Positions 43,337 to 52,812 of a stretch of 64,000 bases of DNA are shown piece by piece; the first letter of the stretch is position 1, and every line of letters starts with the position of its first letter. The translations under genes and the position numbers were made by a program. The notes under the pieces were generated by a model that saw only the letters and a list, made by a program, of their open reading frames with translations, ran no database searches and was not told where the DNA came from. The stretch lies in the NCBI GenBank assembly GCA_964215955.1, contig CAXPDR010000038.1:1-64000 (forward strand). The letters are read 5' to 3'. Source of the stretch: GCA-2706205 sp964215955. Its GTDB lineage: Bacteria; Bdellovibrionota; Bacteriovoracia; Bacteriovoracales; Bacteriovoracaceae.

Positions 43337-43398
43337 TTGTTAATAGTAAACATAAACTCTATAATATATATTATAAACAGATTTTGAGTTTTTTAAAC
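43337..43398. promoter_or_regulatory. Divergent promoters sharing a 16-bp palindrome
   Basis: The palindrome TATAATATATATTATA (43360-43375) supplies a -10 box to both strands. Rightward: TTGTTA 43337-43342, 17 bp, TATAAT 43360-43365, for the aldolase gene. Leftward: TATAAT at 43375-43370, with a weak GTTTAA at 43398-43393. A leftward transcript would start near 43363, just upstream of the AGGAG and AUC of the membrane protein gene, in support of that start. Confidence 0.6.
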
Positions 43399-43414
43399 AA
43401 AATTGAGGTCTTAC

Positions 43415-44032
43415 ATGAGTAATATCCCTAAAGAGGGTGTTATTAAATTTAAATTTAATCTAAAAATGGCTCCAAAGATTGAAGAAAAGCATTTTATCCA
43501 TCTTGAAAAGTGGAGAGCTATACTATTTAAAATGAATCTTATTGGTGAGTACCCGATCGATAAAGTTGGTTTTGGAAATTTGTCAGCTAAAGTCTCTCAA
43601 GACTCAAATGAGTTTATAATAACTGGAACCCAAACTGGAAAGTACCCCCATTTAAATGGAAGTCAATATACTAGAATTACCAAATGTGATCCAAAAAAAA
43701 TGACTATTGATGCTATAGGTCCTATTGCGCCTTCAAGTGAGACAATTACTCATCATGTAATTTATTCTATCTCTTCTAAAATTAATGTCGTTTTCCATGT
43801 CCATCATAAAGATCTTTGGCAGTACATGCTAAACAATGGTTACGATAAGACTCCAGAAAATGTTGATTATGGAACCAAAGAAATGGCCGAAGCTGCAAAG
43901 AAATGTATCGGAGATAAATCAAGCGGTATTTTTGTTATGGCCGGACACGAAGATGGAATTGTCTCCTATGCCCCAACAGTAGAAGAAGCTGGAAAAATTA
44001 TTTTAGATACTTTGAAAAAAAGTCGCTCTTAA
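43415..44032 (+). CDS. Class II aldolase/adducin family protein
   Basis: About 205 residues from the ATG at 43415, which follows GAGG by about six bases. The family markers are GFGNLSAKVSQDSNEFIIT, the hinge TGTQTGKYP, the substrate loop PSSETITHHVIY, the metal His cluster in VVFHVHHKDLW, and AGHEDGIVSYA with the third His. It may cleave or isomerise a phosphorylated sugar, or be an adducin-like domain with another role. The 3' end overlaps the convergent ATP-grasp gene by 30 bp. Confidence 0.83.
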   Translation: MSNIPKEGVIKFKFNLKMAPKIEEKHFIHLEKWRAILFKMNLIGEYPIDKVGFGNLSAKVSQDSNEFIITGTQTGKYPHLNGSQYTRITKCDPKKMTIDAIGPIAPSSETITHHVIYSISSKINVVFHVHHKDLWQYMLNNGYDKTPENVDYGTKEMAEAAKKCIGDKSSGIFVMAGHEDGIVSYAPTVEEAGKIILDTLKKSRS

Positions 44033-45004
44033 TTTATTCTCCAAACTAATGAGTTCTTCTTTATCATTAGAAACAATAATAAAAACTAAAAACCTATTAG
44101 TTGTGGGAGATAACATAACAACCTTATCACCAAATTTCTTTTGTAAATTGGATTGGGATACTTCCCCACTTTGATTTCTCATTAACAATAGTTTTAGAAA
44201 AGAATACTCTTTAAAATATTTCTCTTTTAACTGAAATGCAACATACCCCATAGTTTTTCTTATATTTAATTCACACGCGGGGTACAAGTACTTTTTCGAT
44301 TTTTCTAAATAACAAAATGAATCAATAGACATCACGCCCTTATAATCTGAACTATAATCAAGTATAAGCTTTAAGCATTTCTCATAATCTTGCTCTATTT
44401 CATCATCTAGCTTGAAATTGTCCTCAATCAATGTCCCCTTGTATTGAAAATAATCATCAATGAAGTTTTTATATTTTTTAATAACTTTTCCATTTTCAAT
44501 TAAAGTAGAAAAATCAAGATACCTTTTATAAACTTTTTCCTTAATTAAAGTTTCACCTAAAGAGAGAAGGCCTAATAGTTTTTTTTCATTTCTTGGATAA
44601 AAGTAATGCCCACCTCCACTTAATGATTTAGGATATTTATATAAATATCCTTCCTCAAGCTCATCCTTAGATTTAATGTAACGAACATCTAGCTTCAAAA
44701 ATGCTGCAAGATTATTTTTATTTTGTAATTTTTGTCTAAGAATTGGTTGATCATACTCTGCACACCAATTCGCAATTTGATTAGGCTTAGTAGTTAATTT
44801 CAAATCAAAACCAGTAAACTCTTTTAGAAATTCTCTATATTTTTGAGAGTAAGTCTTAGTTGAAAAAATAGTATAATCAGGGTTAAGTAAATGAATAAAA
44901 TATTCAAATTCTTGGGTGACTTTTGTGCTTTGGATATTAGTAAAACGGTTTGAGAACAAGCGATCCTCATAATCGCCATTAAATATCCAACCTATTGTTT
45001 CCAT
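44003..45004 (-). CDS. ATP-grasp family protein
   Basis: A 333-residue soluble protein. The middle and C-terminal parts look like ATP-grasp: KYPKSLSGGGHYFYPRNEKK in place of the glycine-rich lid strand, KGVMSIDSFCYLEK, and YPACELNIRKTMGYVAFQ, which resembles the E-x-N-x-R metal-binding motif. The substrate is unknown; ATP-grasp ligases join a carboxylate to an amine or thiol. It starts inside the 3' end of the DUF455 gene (13-bp overlap), so the two are translationally coupled. Confidence 0.7.
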   Translation of the reverse strand: METIGWIFNGDYEDRLFSNRFTNIQSTKVTQEFEYFIHLLNPDYTIFSTKTYSQKYREFLKEFTGFDLKLTTKPNQIANWCAEYDQPILRQKLQNKNNLAAFLKLDVRYIKSKDELEEGYLYKYPKSLSGGGHYFYPRNEKKLLGLLSLGETLIKEKVYKRYLDFSTLIENGKVIKKYKNFIDDYFQYKGTLIEDNFKLDDEIEQDYEKCLKLILDYSSDYKGVMSIDSFCYLEKSKKYLYPACELNIRKTMGYVAFQLKEKYFKEYSFLKLLLMRNQSGEVSQSNLQKKFGDKVVMLSPTTNRFLVFIIVSNDKEELISLENKLRATFFQSI

Positions 45005-45807
45005 TCTTTTCTCTTAGTCACCCGAAAGTTATCCTCAAAACTTTTAAGTTTTCCAATGAACTCGGTGTCCATTTTGGCCTTTTCTCTCACATGCTCAATA
45101 AAAACCTTCCCCTTAGATCTAGCAGGAGTAAGTGGATAAGGTAGTAATTCATTATAGTAAGTCCATAGATCTTTATCTTGTTTCCACTTTCCTAGATAGT
45201 GTACCCCTAGATTTACATGACTAATCTCATCTTCCAAAACGACATTGAGAATACTAGCGGTTTTAGTGTCACCTAATTCCTTAAAAATATGTTTGTAATA
45301 GTGAGCAAAGTCCAAATTCGCAGCTTCAAATGTAAGAGACATCACTGCTAAATATTGGGCCGGTGTTTTAATTTTATCCATATAACTCCAAAAGAAGTCA
45401 TTAAGAATAAAATCTCCAAATTCATAACCAAGATCATTAAGCCTTTTAACATATAACTTAAAATGTTTTTGTTCATCAACAAGTGAACTTATAACACCTC
45501 TTTTAAATCGCTTTAATTCTTCAGTATGATGAGGAAAAACTAATAATGCAGTGGCCATCATTTCAGTTGCTAGCAACTCATGGTTAGCAAAACTATGAAG
45601 AGCAATAGCTTTTTTTTCATCTTCATGAAAATGCCCTCTTGGAAATTTTTGATTTTTAGGAGATATTTTGAATTTATCGGACCGACTAGGAAGCTTTGGA
45701 ATTTCAAATTCACTCCAATCATCAAATTCAATTTTATCAAACTCAATAAGTTTCTGATCAAGGTTTTCACCCAATAAAATCTCTTTAGCATATTCAGATA
45801 AAAGCAT
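44992..45807 (-). CDS. DUF455 ferritin-like protein
   Basis: A 271-residue helical protein of the DUF455 family, a ferritin-like diiron fold. Metal-ligand helices are seen as AIALHSFANHELLATEMMA, SLVDEQKHFKLYVKRLNDLG, LTFEAANLDFAHYY and LEDEISHVNLGVHYL, each with Glu or His spaced as in four-helix diiron proteins. An oxidase or hydroxylase role is likely, but the substrate is unknown. It is the first gene of a two-gene unit with the ATP-grasp protein. Confidence 0.8.
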   Translation of the reverse strand: MLLSEYAKEILLGENLDQKLIEFDKIEFDDWSEFEIPKLPSRSDKFKISPKNQKFPRGHFHEDEKKAIALHSFANHELLATEMMATALLVFPHHTEELKRFKRGVISSLVDEQKHFKLYVKRLNDLGYEFGDFILNDFFWSYMDKIKTPAQYLAVMSLTFEAANLDFAHYYKHIFKELGDTKTASILNVVLEDEISHVNLGVHYLGKWKQDKDLWTYYNELLPYPLTPARSKGKVFIEHVREKAKMDTEFIGKLKSFEDNFRVTKRKEWKQ

Positions 45808-45905
45808 GGCCTTTTATAGACCTAAACTCATGAAATTTAAATAAGTATATGAACTATTTCATTAAGTTTCTTAAGTCATATGTCGATATTATACTAGGAG
45901 AACAT

Positions 45906-47495
45906 ATGCATAAATATATTATTTCAATCACTTACAGTTTCTTATTTCTTATTTCTCATTCCTTTGCCCTTGATCTTAAAGGAAGATCAAACTTTATGAA
46001 TGTAGATAAGCTGCTAGCTCCAGAATATGAAGAGCTTAATGATTTTGGATATATTCACTTTGTTCCCCAATTCGAAGAAAATCCAAATCCAGGTAAAGCT
46101 TCCAGTATGGAGATTTGGTTCGGGGAATTAGATGATACTCCTGAGGCTTTAGAGAAATTAAAATTTATTCAAGAAATTATAGAGGAAGAAAGATCAAAAG
46201 ACCCTGATATAAAATTGGCCGTCATGGCCTATGGTCCGGAAGCAGATACTTTATCGAACTCAAGTCAATTTACTAGAACCCTTGAGAAAATTGGAGCAGA
46301 AAACGAAAGAGTTAGCATTCAAAAACTGCCCTTATTTTTAAACTATCAAGCAAAAGTTCAAAGAGAAAAAAAAGCACGCTTTCCCTCTAATGATACTGAA
46401 ACAGTACTACAAAAACTAAAGGGCTTTAGACCAGGGAAAAAGTCTTGGAGTTTTATAAGATTTGCTTCATCTATGGGTGGTGCTTTTCTTGGATTTAATA
46501 TTATTGAAGGCGTTCCCGCTACCATGGCCGCCGCAGTTACGATCTGGCCAGGTCTCGCTAGTGGTGCTCTAACTTACCACAGTAATATTTATGGGGACTT
46601 CCTAACTAATGGTAAGTGGGCTACATGGTTAATGGAATCTGATCGGCCTTTAGCTAGAAAATTTAGAAGTGCTTTTGGTATATATGGGCATGATTTTGAA
46701 AACTCATTATCAAGGAATAAAGAGTTTTTTAGAAAGTATTATCCTGACTTTTACAAAAGTAATCCCGTTTTATTTGAATTAGAAATGGTTAGCTTAACTG
46801 ATGGCCAAAAGCCATCAACGACTCAACTTGCTCAGGATAAACAGAAGCGACTTAATTTGCTAAGTAAGCTCAAACATGCTGAAGAATATGTAAAGTGGTA
46901 TTTAACAGAAGTGGTATTTACCGGATTAGCGATTAAACTTCCACAAACAGTGGCTGGATTATCTATTGTTACAGGGACTTTTCAAGTAACCTCAGATATT
47001 TTATGGGGATCCCTAATTGGAACCTTGGCCCAAGGACCCGGTGATATTGCCGTACAGGTTAGAAAGTACCAACATATTGAGGAATTAAAACAAGGTATTA
47101 TCGATAAAAAAATTCACGTTGAAAATTCTCAGGCCCTACTAGATGAAATTAAAAAGATTCAAGATCCAAAAATTTCTTACTCTATTCACGATGGTTCCCA
47201 TCCCAAATTGGTGGAAATTGAAAACAGAGCAAGATTTAAAGCCACAGCTTTTTCCTTTTTTGCTGTATCTGGAGTAGCTTTCGAGCTTGCAGGTGTTCCA
47301 GGAGCAAAAATGATTTTAGGTGCAGTAGCAGTTGCTGGAGGAGTTTATCTTGCAAAAGTAAAAGGACTTAAGAACCCTATTCCAACAATAAAAAGCTCTT
47401 ATAAAACTTATGCTGAAAAAGTTTATAAAGGTACTTTCGGTTTTAGATTTCAAGACTGGAAAACGAGAAGGTGTACCGCTGCCTTTATCCCCTAA
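45906..47495 (+). CDS. Large exported protein with hydrophobic segments, unknown
   Basis: About 529 residues from the ATG at 45906, with AGGAG five bases upstream (the longer frame from 45849 lacks such a site). A signal peptide MHKYIISITYSFLFLISHSF is followed by a soluble domain with VMAYGPEAD. Three Ala/Gly-rich hydrophobic regions follow: around 200-245 (SSMGGAFLGFNIIEGVPATM), 335-385, and 470-495 (SGVAFELAGVPGAKMILG). These could be membrane or membrane-inserting helices. I do not recognise it. Its stop overlaps the stop of the convergent helicase gene. Confidence 0.65.
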   Translation: MHKYIISITYSFLFLISHSFALDLKGRSNFMNVDKLLAPEYEELNDFGYIHFVPQFEENPNPGKASSMEIWFGELDDTPEALEKLKFIQEIIEEERSKDPDIKLAVMAYGPEADTLSNSSQFTRTLEKIGAENERVSIQKLPLFLNYQAKVQREKKARFPSNDTETVLQKLKGFRPGKKSWSFIRFASSMGGAFLGFNIIEGVPATMAAAVTIWPGLASGALTYHSNIYGDFLTNGKWATWLMESDRPLARKFRSAFGIYGHDFENSLSRNKEFFRKYYPDFYKSNPVLFELEMVSLTDGQKPSTTQLAQDKQKRLNLLSKLKHAEEYVKWYLTEVVFTGLAIKLPQTVAGLSIVTGTFQVTSDILWGSLIGTLAQGPGDIAVQVRKYQHIEELKQGIIDKKIHVENSQALLDEIKKIQDPKISYSIHDGSHPKLVEIENRARFKATAFSFFAVSGVAFELAGVPGAKMILGAVAVAGGVYLAKVKGLKNPIPTIKSSYKTYAEKVYKGTFGFRFQDWKTRRCTAAFIP

Positions 47496-50176
47496 CCTCT
47501 TTTAAAAGCTGCAGCTTTATTTTTAGCCTTCTTTTTCCTAGAGGAACTACCTTTATTACCAGGTCTCCCTCCAGAGGATTTTTGGGCTTTGGATTCTCCA
47601 TCTTTAGACTTTCGTCTAAAACGTTTCTCTCCAGAGGATGATGAGTTTCCACCTCTTTTAGATCTTGAAAATCTTGGTTTTCCTCTACCACCTCTTCTTC
47701 TTTGGGCAAAACAAGTTTCACAAATATTGAAGTTAAATTCATCATCAAGCTTAACTCCACATGATGAACACTTCTTAGAGGTTTTTTCAGATAGAAGTTG
47801 ATTTAATTTTTCTATGGCCAAAGTTTTATTATGAATTAAACCTTCTTGATCAAAGCTAAAATAATTATTATCAAAATGTCTTGCTAACCACTGATAAAGC
47901 TCTACACATTTTATGGCCGTTTCTAAATAATCAATATCATCGGATTCAGCATCTATTTCCTCATTCAGAATCATTTTTTTGCCAACATAATGATTTAAAA
48001 TCCATACATAATATTGAACATGTTCCATTAGGCCTTGGTTAACAGGTGCACAGGCGAAACCAAAAATCTCAGCATCACTCATGGCCGATAATGAGTCAGC
48101 ATCCTCCACCGTTTCAGAGAGTTCAATCATTTCTCTTAGATCAACACAATAAAAAGGTTTTTCAAATGTCATTGTATTGAATAGGCGTAGAAACTCAGAA
48201 AGACTTAATGTTTCAAGATTATTTTCTTCTAATGCGAGATTTACTGATCTAAAAATATCAAGATCTGGACCAACCATTGCTAATTCTTTTTGTTTCAGAT
48301 CATGATGAATAGCAGCTCTTACTGTTTCAATTCCATCATCAACTTTTGTTAATGTTGTAACAAAACCCTCTGGGAATCTTTGAAACCTTCCTGCTCTTCC
48401 TGCGATTTGTTTTAATTCCGAGTTTGTTAAAGGAAACTCCTTTCCGTCCCAAAATTTAGAAGTGGCAGAAAATACTATTCTTTTAACAGGAAGATTCATT
48501 CCCATAGCAATAGCATCAGTCGCCACCATGATGTCAGTTTCCCCTTCATCAAACTTTCTTGCCTGTTCCCGGCGTACTTCAGGAGAAAGTCTTCCATAAA
48601 CAATAGAAACCTTAAAACCTAAGTTCTCAAGATCTCTTTTGTACTTAAGAGCATTTCTTCTCGAAAATACGATTAGAGTATCATTTTTTTCCAAATCAAC
48701 TAGCTTAATAGGATGATCCATTACTGTTAATGAAGTTTTTCTCTCATAATTACAGACCTCTAAGGTATCACCTGTTAAGTCTAAAATTCTTTTAACAAGC
48801 TCATAAACAGAATGATCTCCGGCCAGGTGGATTTCATCAGCATTAATATTTACTAATGCCCGAGTCCATGCCCAACCTCTTTGAGTATCTGTAATCATCT
48901 GGATTTCATCGATTACAACACAATCAAATTCCTCGTTTAACTTTGCCATTTCAATAGTTGAAGAGTAATGGGTAGCCCCATCGACTTCAATGACTTCCTC
49001 TCCTGTAAGTAAATTAGTAGGAACACCTTTATCATTTAATGTATCAAATAATTCACTTGCAAGAAGTCTTAAAGGTGCAAGATAGCAACCCTTCTTAGAT
49101 TTTGCGAGAGCCTCAATAGCATTATAAGTTTTTCCAGAATTAGTTGGTCCCATATGATAGACAACTCTTCTTTTTTTCTTTCTTGCTTCTGCATGAATCC
49201 AAAACTGCCCAAGATAATCTCTTAAAATTGTAGCCGAGATATCTTTACGCTTAAAAGCTAATACTGACTTTAAAAGTTTTAAAAATTCTCTTTTAAGGAC
49301 CTTAGGTTGCTTCCAAATACCAATGCCTAATTGGGTAAAAAATCTATCATACTCATTCTCATTAATGATATCAGGTTCTTGCCCTTCTTCAGTTAGGATA
49401 CCATTGAAAAAAGTAATTAAACGATGACGGTATTGGAGCCCAATATCAGACTTTGGACCCATAACTCTTTTAAAATGAGATCTAACATCAGATTCTAATT
49501 TATTTAATGAGCCTCTTTTTAGTTTATGTCTGGCCCCTTGAGAGATACGATCAAGATGTTTTCTCATCTTACTTACATAATCACTAATATAAGCAATTTT
49601 TTCTTCCGTTATTAAATCTTCTAGTTTTAAAACTGCTTCATCAATAACTTTAACTTGTTGATCAAACAAAGACTCTCTCAATTTTGCCCTATAATCAGCT
49701 GAACACTTCATACAATGACAATCAAGTTCAGAATAATTTTTTTGAGGGTCAAAATTATTTAAAAGAAATTCTTGAGAAGTTTTGTGAGAAGTTTGAATTT
49801 CTACTAACCAATCGAGATATGATTTTTTGTAATTATCTAAGAGCTCTTTACTTACTTGTTGCTCTGCTGGTAGTGGGAACTCCTCAGCATCAGCAATTAA
49901 ATAATCTTCGGCTATCACAGTTTGAATAAGAGCATCTCGATTAAAGATTTGGGAAAATTTACCAAACTCTTTCTCAAATAATGACTCTAATGCTGGATAT
50001 TTTTTGAAACACTCTTCACTGGCCAATGCCATTTCTCGTAAAGTGCTTAGAATTGTCTCTGAATCAGAAAGAGATCGAATACTTTCCTCGTCTTCATCGA
50101 AATTTGTTCTTACAAAAACTTTTCGTGAAGCTTCAAGGTTTTCTTCGATCTCATCAAATAATTTATTTATACTCAA
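47492..50176 (-). CDS. SUV3-like ATP-dependent RNA helicase with zinc and RGG-type tail
   Basis: An 894-residue protein. The helicase core has motif I HMGPTNSGKTYNA (343-350), DEIQM (423-427), ATDAIAMGMN and QIAGRAGRF, matching SUV3, the mitochondrial RNA helicase family, more than bacterial DEAD boxes. Residues 1-330 are a helical N-terminal part with a C-H-C-x-x-C patch (LDCHCMKCSAD). Near 815-838 a zinc ribbon CSSCGV and CETCFA is followed by an RGG/basic tail (RRRGGRGKPRFSRSKRGG). The start is TTG 50176, with no ideal ribosome site. It lies 10 bp after the aminopeptidase gene. Confidence 0.85.
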   Translation of the reverse strand: MSINKLFDEIEENLEASRKVFVRTNFDEDEESIRSLSDSETILSTLREMALASEECFKKYPALESLFEKEFGKFSQIFNRDALIQTVIAEDYLIADAEEFPLPAEQQVSKELLDNYKKSYLDWLVEIQTSHKTSQEFLLNNFDPQKNYSELDCHCMKCSADYRAKLRESLFDQQVKVIDEAVLKLEDLITEEKIAYISDYVSKMRKHLDRISQGARHKLKRGSLNKLESDVRSHFKRVMGPKSDIGLQYRHRLITFFNGILTEEGQEPDIINENEYDRFFTQLGIGIWKQPKVLKREFLKLLKSVLAFKRKDISATILRDYLGQFWIHAEARKKKRRVVYHMGPTNSGKTYNAIEALAKSKKGCYLAPLRLLASELFDTLNDKGVPTNLLTGEEVIEVDGATHYSSTIEMAKLNEEFDCVVIDEIQMITDTQRGWAWTRALVNINADEIHLAGDHSVYELVKRILDLTGDTLEVCNYERKTSLTVMDHPIKLVDLEKNDTLIVFSRRNALKYKRDLENLGFKVSIVYGRLSPEVRREQARKFDEGETDIMVATDAIAMGMNLPVKRIVFSATSKFWDGKEFPLTNSELKQIAGRAGRFQRFPEGFVTTLTKVDDGIETVRAAIHHDLKQKELAMVGPDLDIFRSVNLALEENNLETLSLSEFLRLFNTMTFEKPFYCVDLREMIELSETVEDADSLSAMSDAEIFGFACAPVNQGLMEHVQYYVWILNHYVGKKMILNEEIDAESDDIDYLETAIKCVELYQWLARHFDNNYFSFDQEGLIHNKTLAIEKLNQLLSEKTSKKCSSCGVKLDDEFNFNICETCFAQRRRGGRGKPRFSRSKRGGNSSSSGEKRFRRKSKDGESKAQKSSGGRPGNKGSSSRKKKAKNKAAAFKRG

Positions 50177-50186
50177 TTTTAATTTT

Positions 50187-51374
50187 CTACTTTCCCATTT
50201 CCACTAAAAATGCAATTCCAAGTTTGGCGAACTTTTCAGCATGATCTGCTGTACCACCAGAACCTGCTGCATGAATAGTATCGTTTTTCGTATGGATTTT
50301 TCCGTTAATATCTTCCATTGTTGACTCAAAAGGCATTGAAGCTGGGTATCCAGCATTATGCCAAGAAGCATGATCTGAACAACCATATCCACACTTCGAA
50401 TAACCCCAATTAACACCTTCAATATAAGTATCAATTAAAGAACCCATGAATTTATTTTGCGCCTCATTAGTATAATCAGACATAAATACAATATCTAAAT
50501 TTTTCGATCCTTTGTGATTTGTCATATCAAATTGAACAACACCAACAACTTTCTTACCTTCTTTCTTATATTGATTAGCAATAGCTTTAGAACCTAATAA
50601 CCCAACTTCTTCAGCAGCATATGCCATAAACTTTACAGTTCTTTGTGGCTTATAAGCTGAATCCATCATAACTCTGATAATCTCAGTAATTGTAGAAATT
50701 CCAGAAGCATTATCATCAGCTCCAGGAGCTCTATTCGAAGCTTGTCCCCACCAGCCTGCAATTGAATCAGCATGACCACCGATTACAATAGCTTCATCTT
50801 TCATAGAAGAACCTTCTACAGTAAGGACGATTGATGGTTGAGGCCAGCTTTTATGTTGAAAATACTCTACCTTTACATCAGTTCTTCCTTGGGCAATTGC
50901 TTCCCAAGTAGACTTGATATAGGCTTGCGAATCAACTCCTGTCTGAGACTTGTAATATCTATTTTTATAAGAAGATAACTTTACAATCATATCCCTAATA
51001 TTTCCCTCTTTCACCTTAGAGATCATATTCGTAACTTTATCAGCTTCAGTAATTGAATAATTCACAAAGTTTAGGGATTTAGCCTTAGTTCTTGAAATAT
51101 TATTTTGAAGAACTGTAAGAGCTTCTTCTTTTGACTCATGAACAACAAAACCACCACATCTATGAAACTTATCGTGCATAAGTTTTGAAAGTTTTTCTAC
51201 ATCATTTTTATTAATCTTGATAACTGAAATATCTTTGGTACTAGCGATATTCTTTGCTACAGATAAACTCTTCTGAGATGAATTAACTGCATCCGAACCA
51301 ATAGTGATATAAATATCTTCTGAAGCCACTGAATTGAAGCTAATTGCAAATAGAATAATAAATAATTTTTTCAT
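50187..51374 (-). CDS. Secreted M28 aminopeptidase
   Basis: A 395-residue secreted metallopeptidase. The signal peptide MKKLFIILFAISFNSVASE is followed by an N-terminal region (20-150), and then a two-zinc M28 domain: GGHADSIAGWW (first Zn His), GADDNASGIS (bridging Asp), AAEEVGLLGS (catalytic Glu), VVQFDMTN (Zn Asp) and CSDHASWHNAGYPASMPFE (last Zn His). It resembles the Vibrio/Aeromonas leucine aminopeptidase type. It supplies amino acids from peptides, in line with the peptide ABC importer elsewhere in the window. Confidence 0.92.
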   Translation of the reverse strand: MKKLFIILFAISFNSVASEDIYITIGSDAVNSSQKSLSVAKNIASTKDISVIKINKNDVEKLSKLMHDKFHRCGGFVVHESKEEALTVLQNNISRTKAKSLNFVNYSITEADKVTNMISKVKEGNIRDMIVKLSSYKNRYYKSQTGVDSQAYIKSTWEAIAQGRTDVKVEYFQHKSWPQPSIVLTVEGSSMKDEAIVIGGHADSIAGWWGQASNRAPGADDNASGISTITEIIRVMMDSAYKPQRTVKFMAYAAEEVGLLGSKAIANQYKKEGKKVVGVVQFDMTNHKGSKNLDIVFMSDYTNEAQNKFMGSLIDTYIEGVNWGYSKCGYGCSDHASWHNAGYPASMPFESTMEDINGKIHTKNDTIHAAGSGGTADHAEKFAKLGIAFLVEMGK

Positions 51375-51487
51375 AGCATTTCCTTTTTTCTTCCTTGATT
51401 CTCTAAGTAGACCATATTAAATCCAATGTGGAAACAAACTTCCTCTGACAAATTCAGGTTTCAAATGGGAATTCCGATAAGAACAAC

Positions 51488-52003
51488 ATGAACAAGACAA
51501 TGACTAATTTAGTCGATAAACTCCTAAAAAATGGACAAAAAAAGCCCGTGTTAAAGCTTTTAGAGAAGTTATTCAATAATGGAATTCCATTTAACCTTCC
51601 GCACAAGTTTATTTTCAAAGAAATATCCGACAAAAAGATTCAGATAATTCTTCCATATATTAAAAAAAATAAAAATCATCTTGGTGGAATTCATGCATGC
51701 GCGACAGCAACTTTAGGTGAATACTCTGCAGGTTTAAGTCTAATTAAGAGATTTGGCAGCTCAAAATATAGATTAATCATGGAAGAACTTCATGCTGATT
51801 ACATCAGACAAGTTAAAGAGGAAGTTACGGGAGTCGTTGAATTAGACGAGTCCGAAAAAGAAAGAATAGAAAATGAATTAAAAGAGAACGATAGCTGTAA
51901 AGTAGAAATTTCTACTAATATTTTAAATCAAAATGATGAAGTGATTGCTGTTGTTCAAACAAAGTGGCAATTAAAAAATTGGAACAAAGTAACTTTCAAA
52001 TAG
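51488..52003 (+). CDS. DUF4442 hotdog-fold thioesterase-like protein
   Basis: A 171-residue hotdog protein of DUF4442/YiiD type. The central helix is HLGGIHACATATLGEYSAGL, with the small-residue helix typical of the family, and the following strands are LIMEELHADYIRQV and VVQTKWQLKNW. It may hydrolyse acyl-thioesters. It is divergent from the M28 gene, and its stop is 1 bp from that of the convergent anti-sigma gene. Confidence 0.8.
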   Translation: MNKTMTNLVDKLLKNGQKKPVLKLLEKLFNNGIPFNLPHKFIFKEISDKKIQIILPYIKKNKNHLGGIHACATATLGEYSAGLSLIKRFGSSKYRLIMEELHADYIRQVKEEVTGVVELDESEKERIENELKENDSCKVEISTNILNQNDEVIAVVQTKWQLKNWNKVTFK

Positions 52004-52004
52004 T

Positions 52005-52295
52005 TTATTCAACCCACGCGTATAAATTATCTTCTTCATGAGCAAAGAGCTTATCCTTTAGCAAAAACTCAGCAATTTTACTCTCCGTCGTAGATACTAC
52101 TGTTAGATCTTCTTGTATCTGAGAAAGACTTACAACAACAAGTACGCAAATTGTAGCTAAAGTTGGCCATATAAATTTTTTACGAGAATTTTTAACCGCT
52201 AATTTTTCTTCAAGTTTCTTCCACTCATTCATTGGCTTTTGAGGACTTGAATGGTCTTGTGCTAAAAGATTTTTCAATTGATTGTCATTCATCAT
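52005..52295 (-). CDS. Small membrane anti-sigma factor candidate
   Basis: A 96-residue protein with a cytoplasmic N-terminal part of about 40 residues, one membrane helix (WPTLATICVLVVVSLS), and about 35 periplasmic residues. It overlaps the ECF sigma gene by 11 bp with GGAG 8 bases upstream. Position, size and topology are those of a short anti-sigma factor such as CnrY. No zinc anti-sigma motif is present, so the assignment depends on context. Confidence 0.65.
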   Translation of the reverse strand: MMNDNQLKNLLAQDHSSPQKPMNEWKKLEEKLAVKNSRKKFIWPTLATICVLVVVSLSQIQEDLTVVSTTESKIAEFLLKDKLFAHEEDNLYAWVE

Positions 52296-52809
52296 CTCTA
52301 TTCTCCAACTTATTATAAGTTTTAATGAAAATCTCTTTGGCTTTATAAACTTTAGACTTGACCGTACTTTCAGCTTGGTTCGTTAGTTCAGAAATTTCTC
52401 TAAAACTATAATCTAATTTGTAAAATAATATAAATAGCTCTTTCTGATTAGTGCTCAACCCAAGAAGAGATCGATCTATTATATCTTTCAATTCAATGTT
52501 TAACTCATGTGATATTTCAACGTCTAATTTAATGACTTTCTTAGGTATATTATCTCTGGCAACATTAATAGCAATCCTATAAATCCATGTTTTAAAACTT
52601 GATCTTTTTTCGAATTTCGAAAAACTCTTCCAAGCTTTTAAATAAGTCTCTTGTACCAAATCATCAATGTTATCAAGTCTTGTATTCCAATAAATTACGG
52701 TTCTTACAAAATCTTTAGTTTCTTCATAATAACTCTTAAAAAGAAGAGAAGGGTCATCCCCTTCTCTATCTATTATATTGAAAAATTCTCTAACTAAAAT
52801 CTTTACCAT
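52285..52809 (-). CDS. ECF-type RNA polymerase sigma factor
   Basis: A 174-residue sigma-70 family protein. Region 2 has DDLVQETYLKAWKSFSKF and SSFKTWIYRIAINVARD; region 4 has LSTNQKELFILFYKLDYSFR and then EISELTNQAESTVKSKVYKA, with a helix-turn-helix. It lies 3 bp downstream of the Spy-like gene and overlaps the anti-sigma gene, so the three form one unit. An AAC/GTC pair upstream of the Spy gene may be its own promoter. Confidence 0.88.
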   Translation of the reverse strand: MVKILVREFFNIIDREGDDPSLLFKSYYEETKDFVRTVIYWNTRLDNIDDLVQETYLKAWKSFSKFEKRSSFKTWIYRIAINVARDNIPKKVIKLDVEISHELNIELKDIIDRSLLGLSTNQKELFILFYKLDYSFREISELTNQAESTVKSKVYKAKEIFIKTYNKLENRDDE

Positions 52810-52812
52810 GGA

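Noticed and set aside
47485..47760. Alternate minus-strand frame at the end of the helicase gene
   Set aside because: The helicase frame carries the zinc ribbon and RGG tail; the other frame is a low-complexity Glu/Lys shadow.
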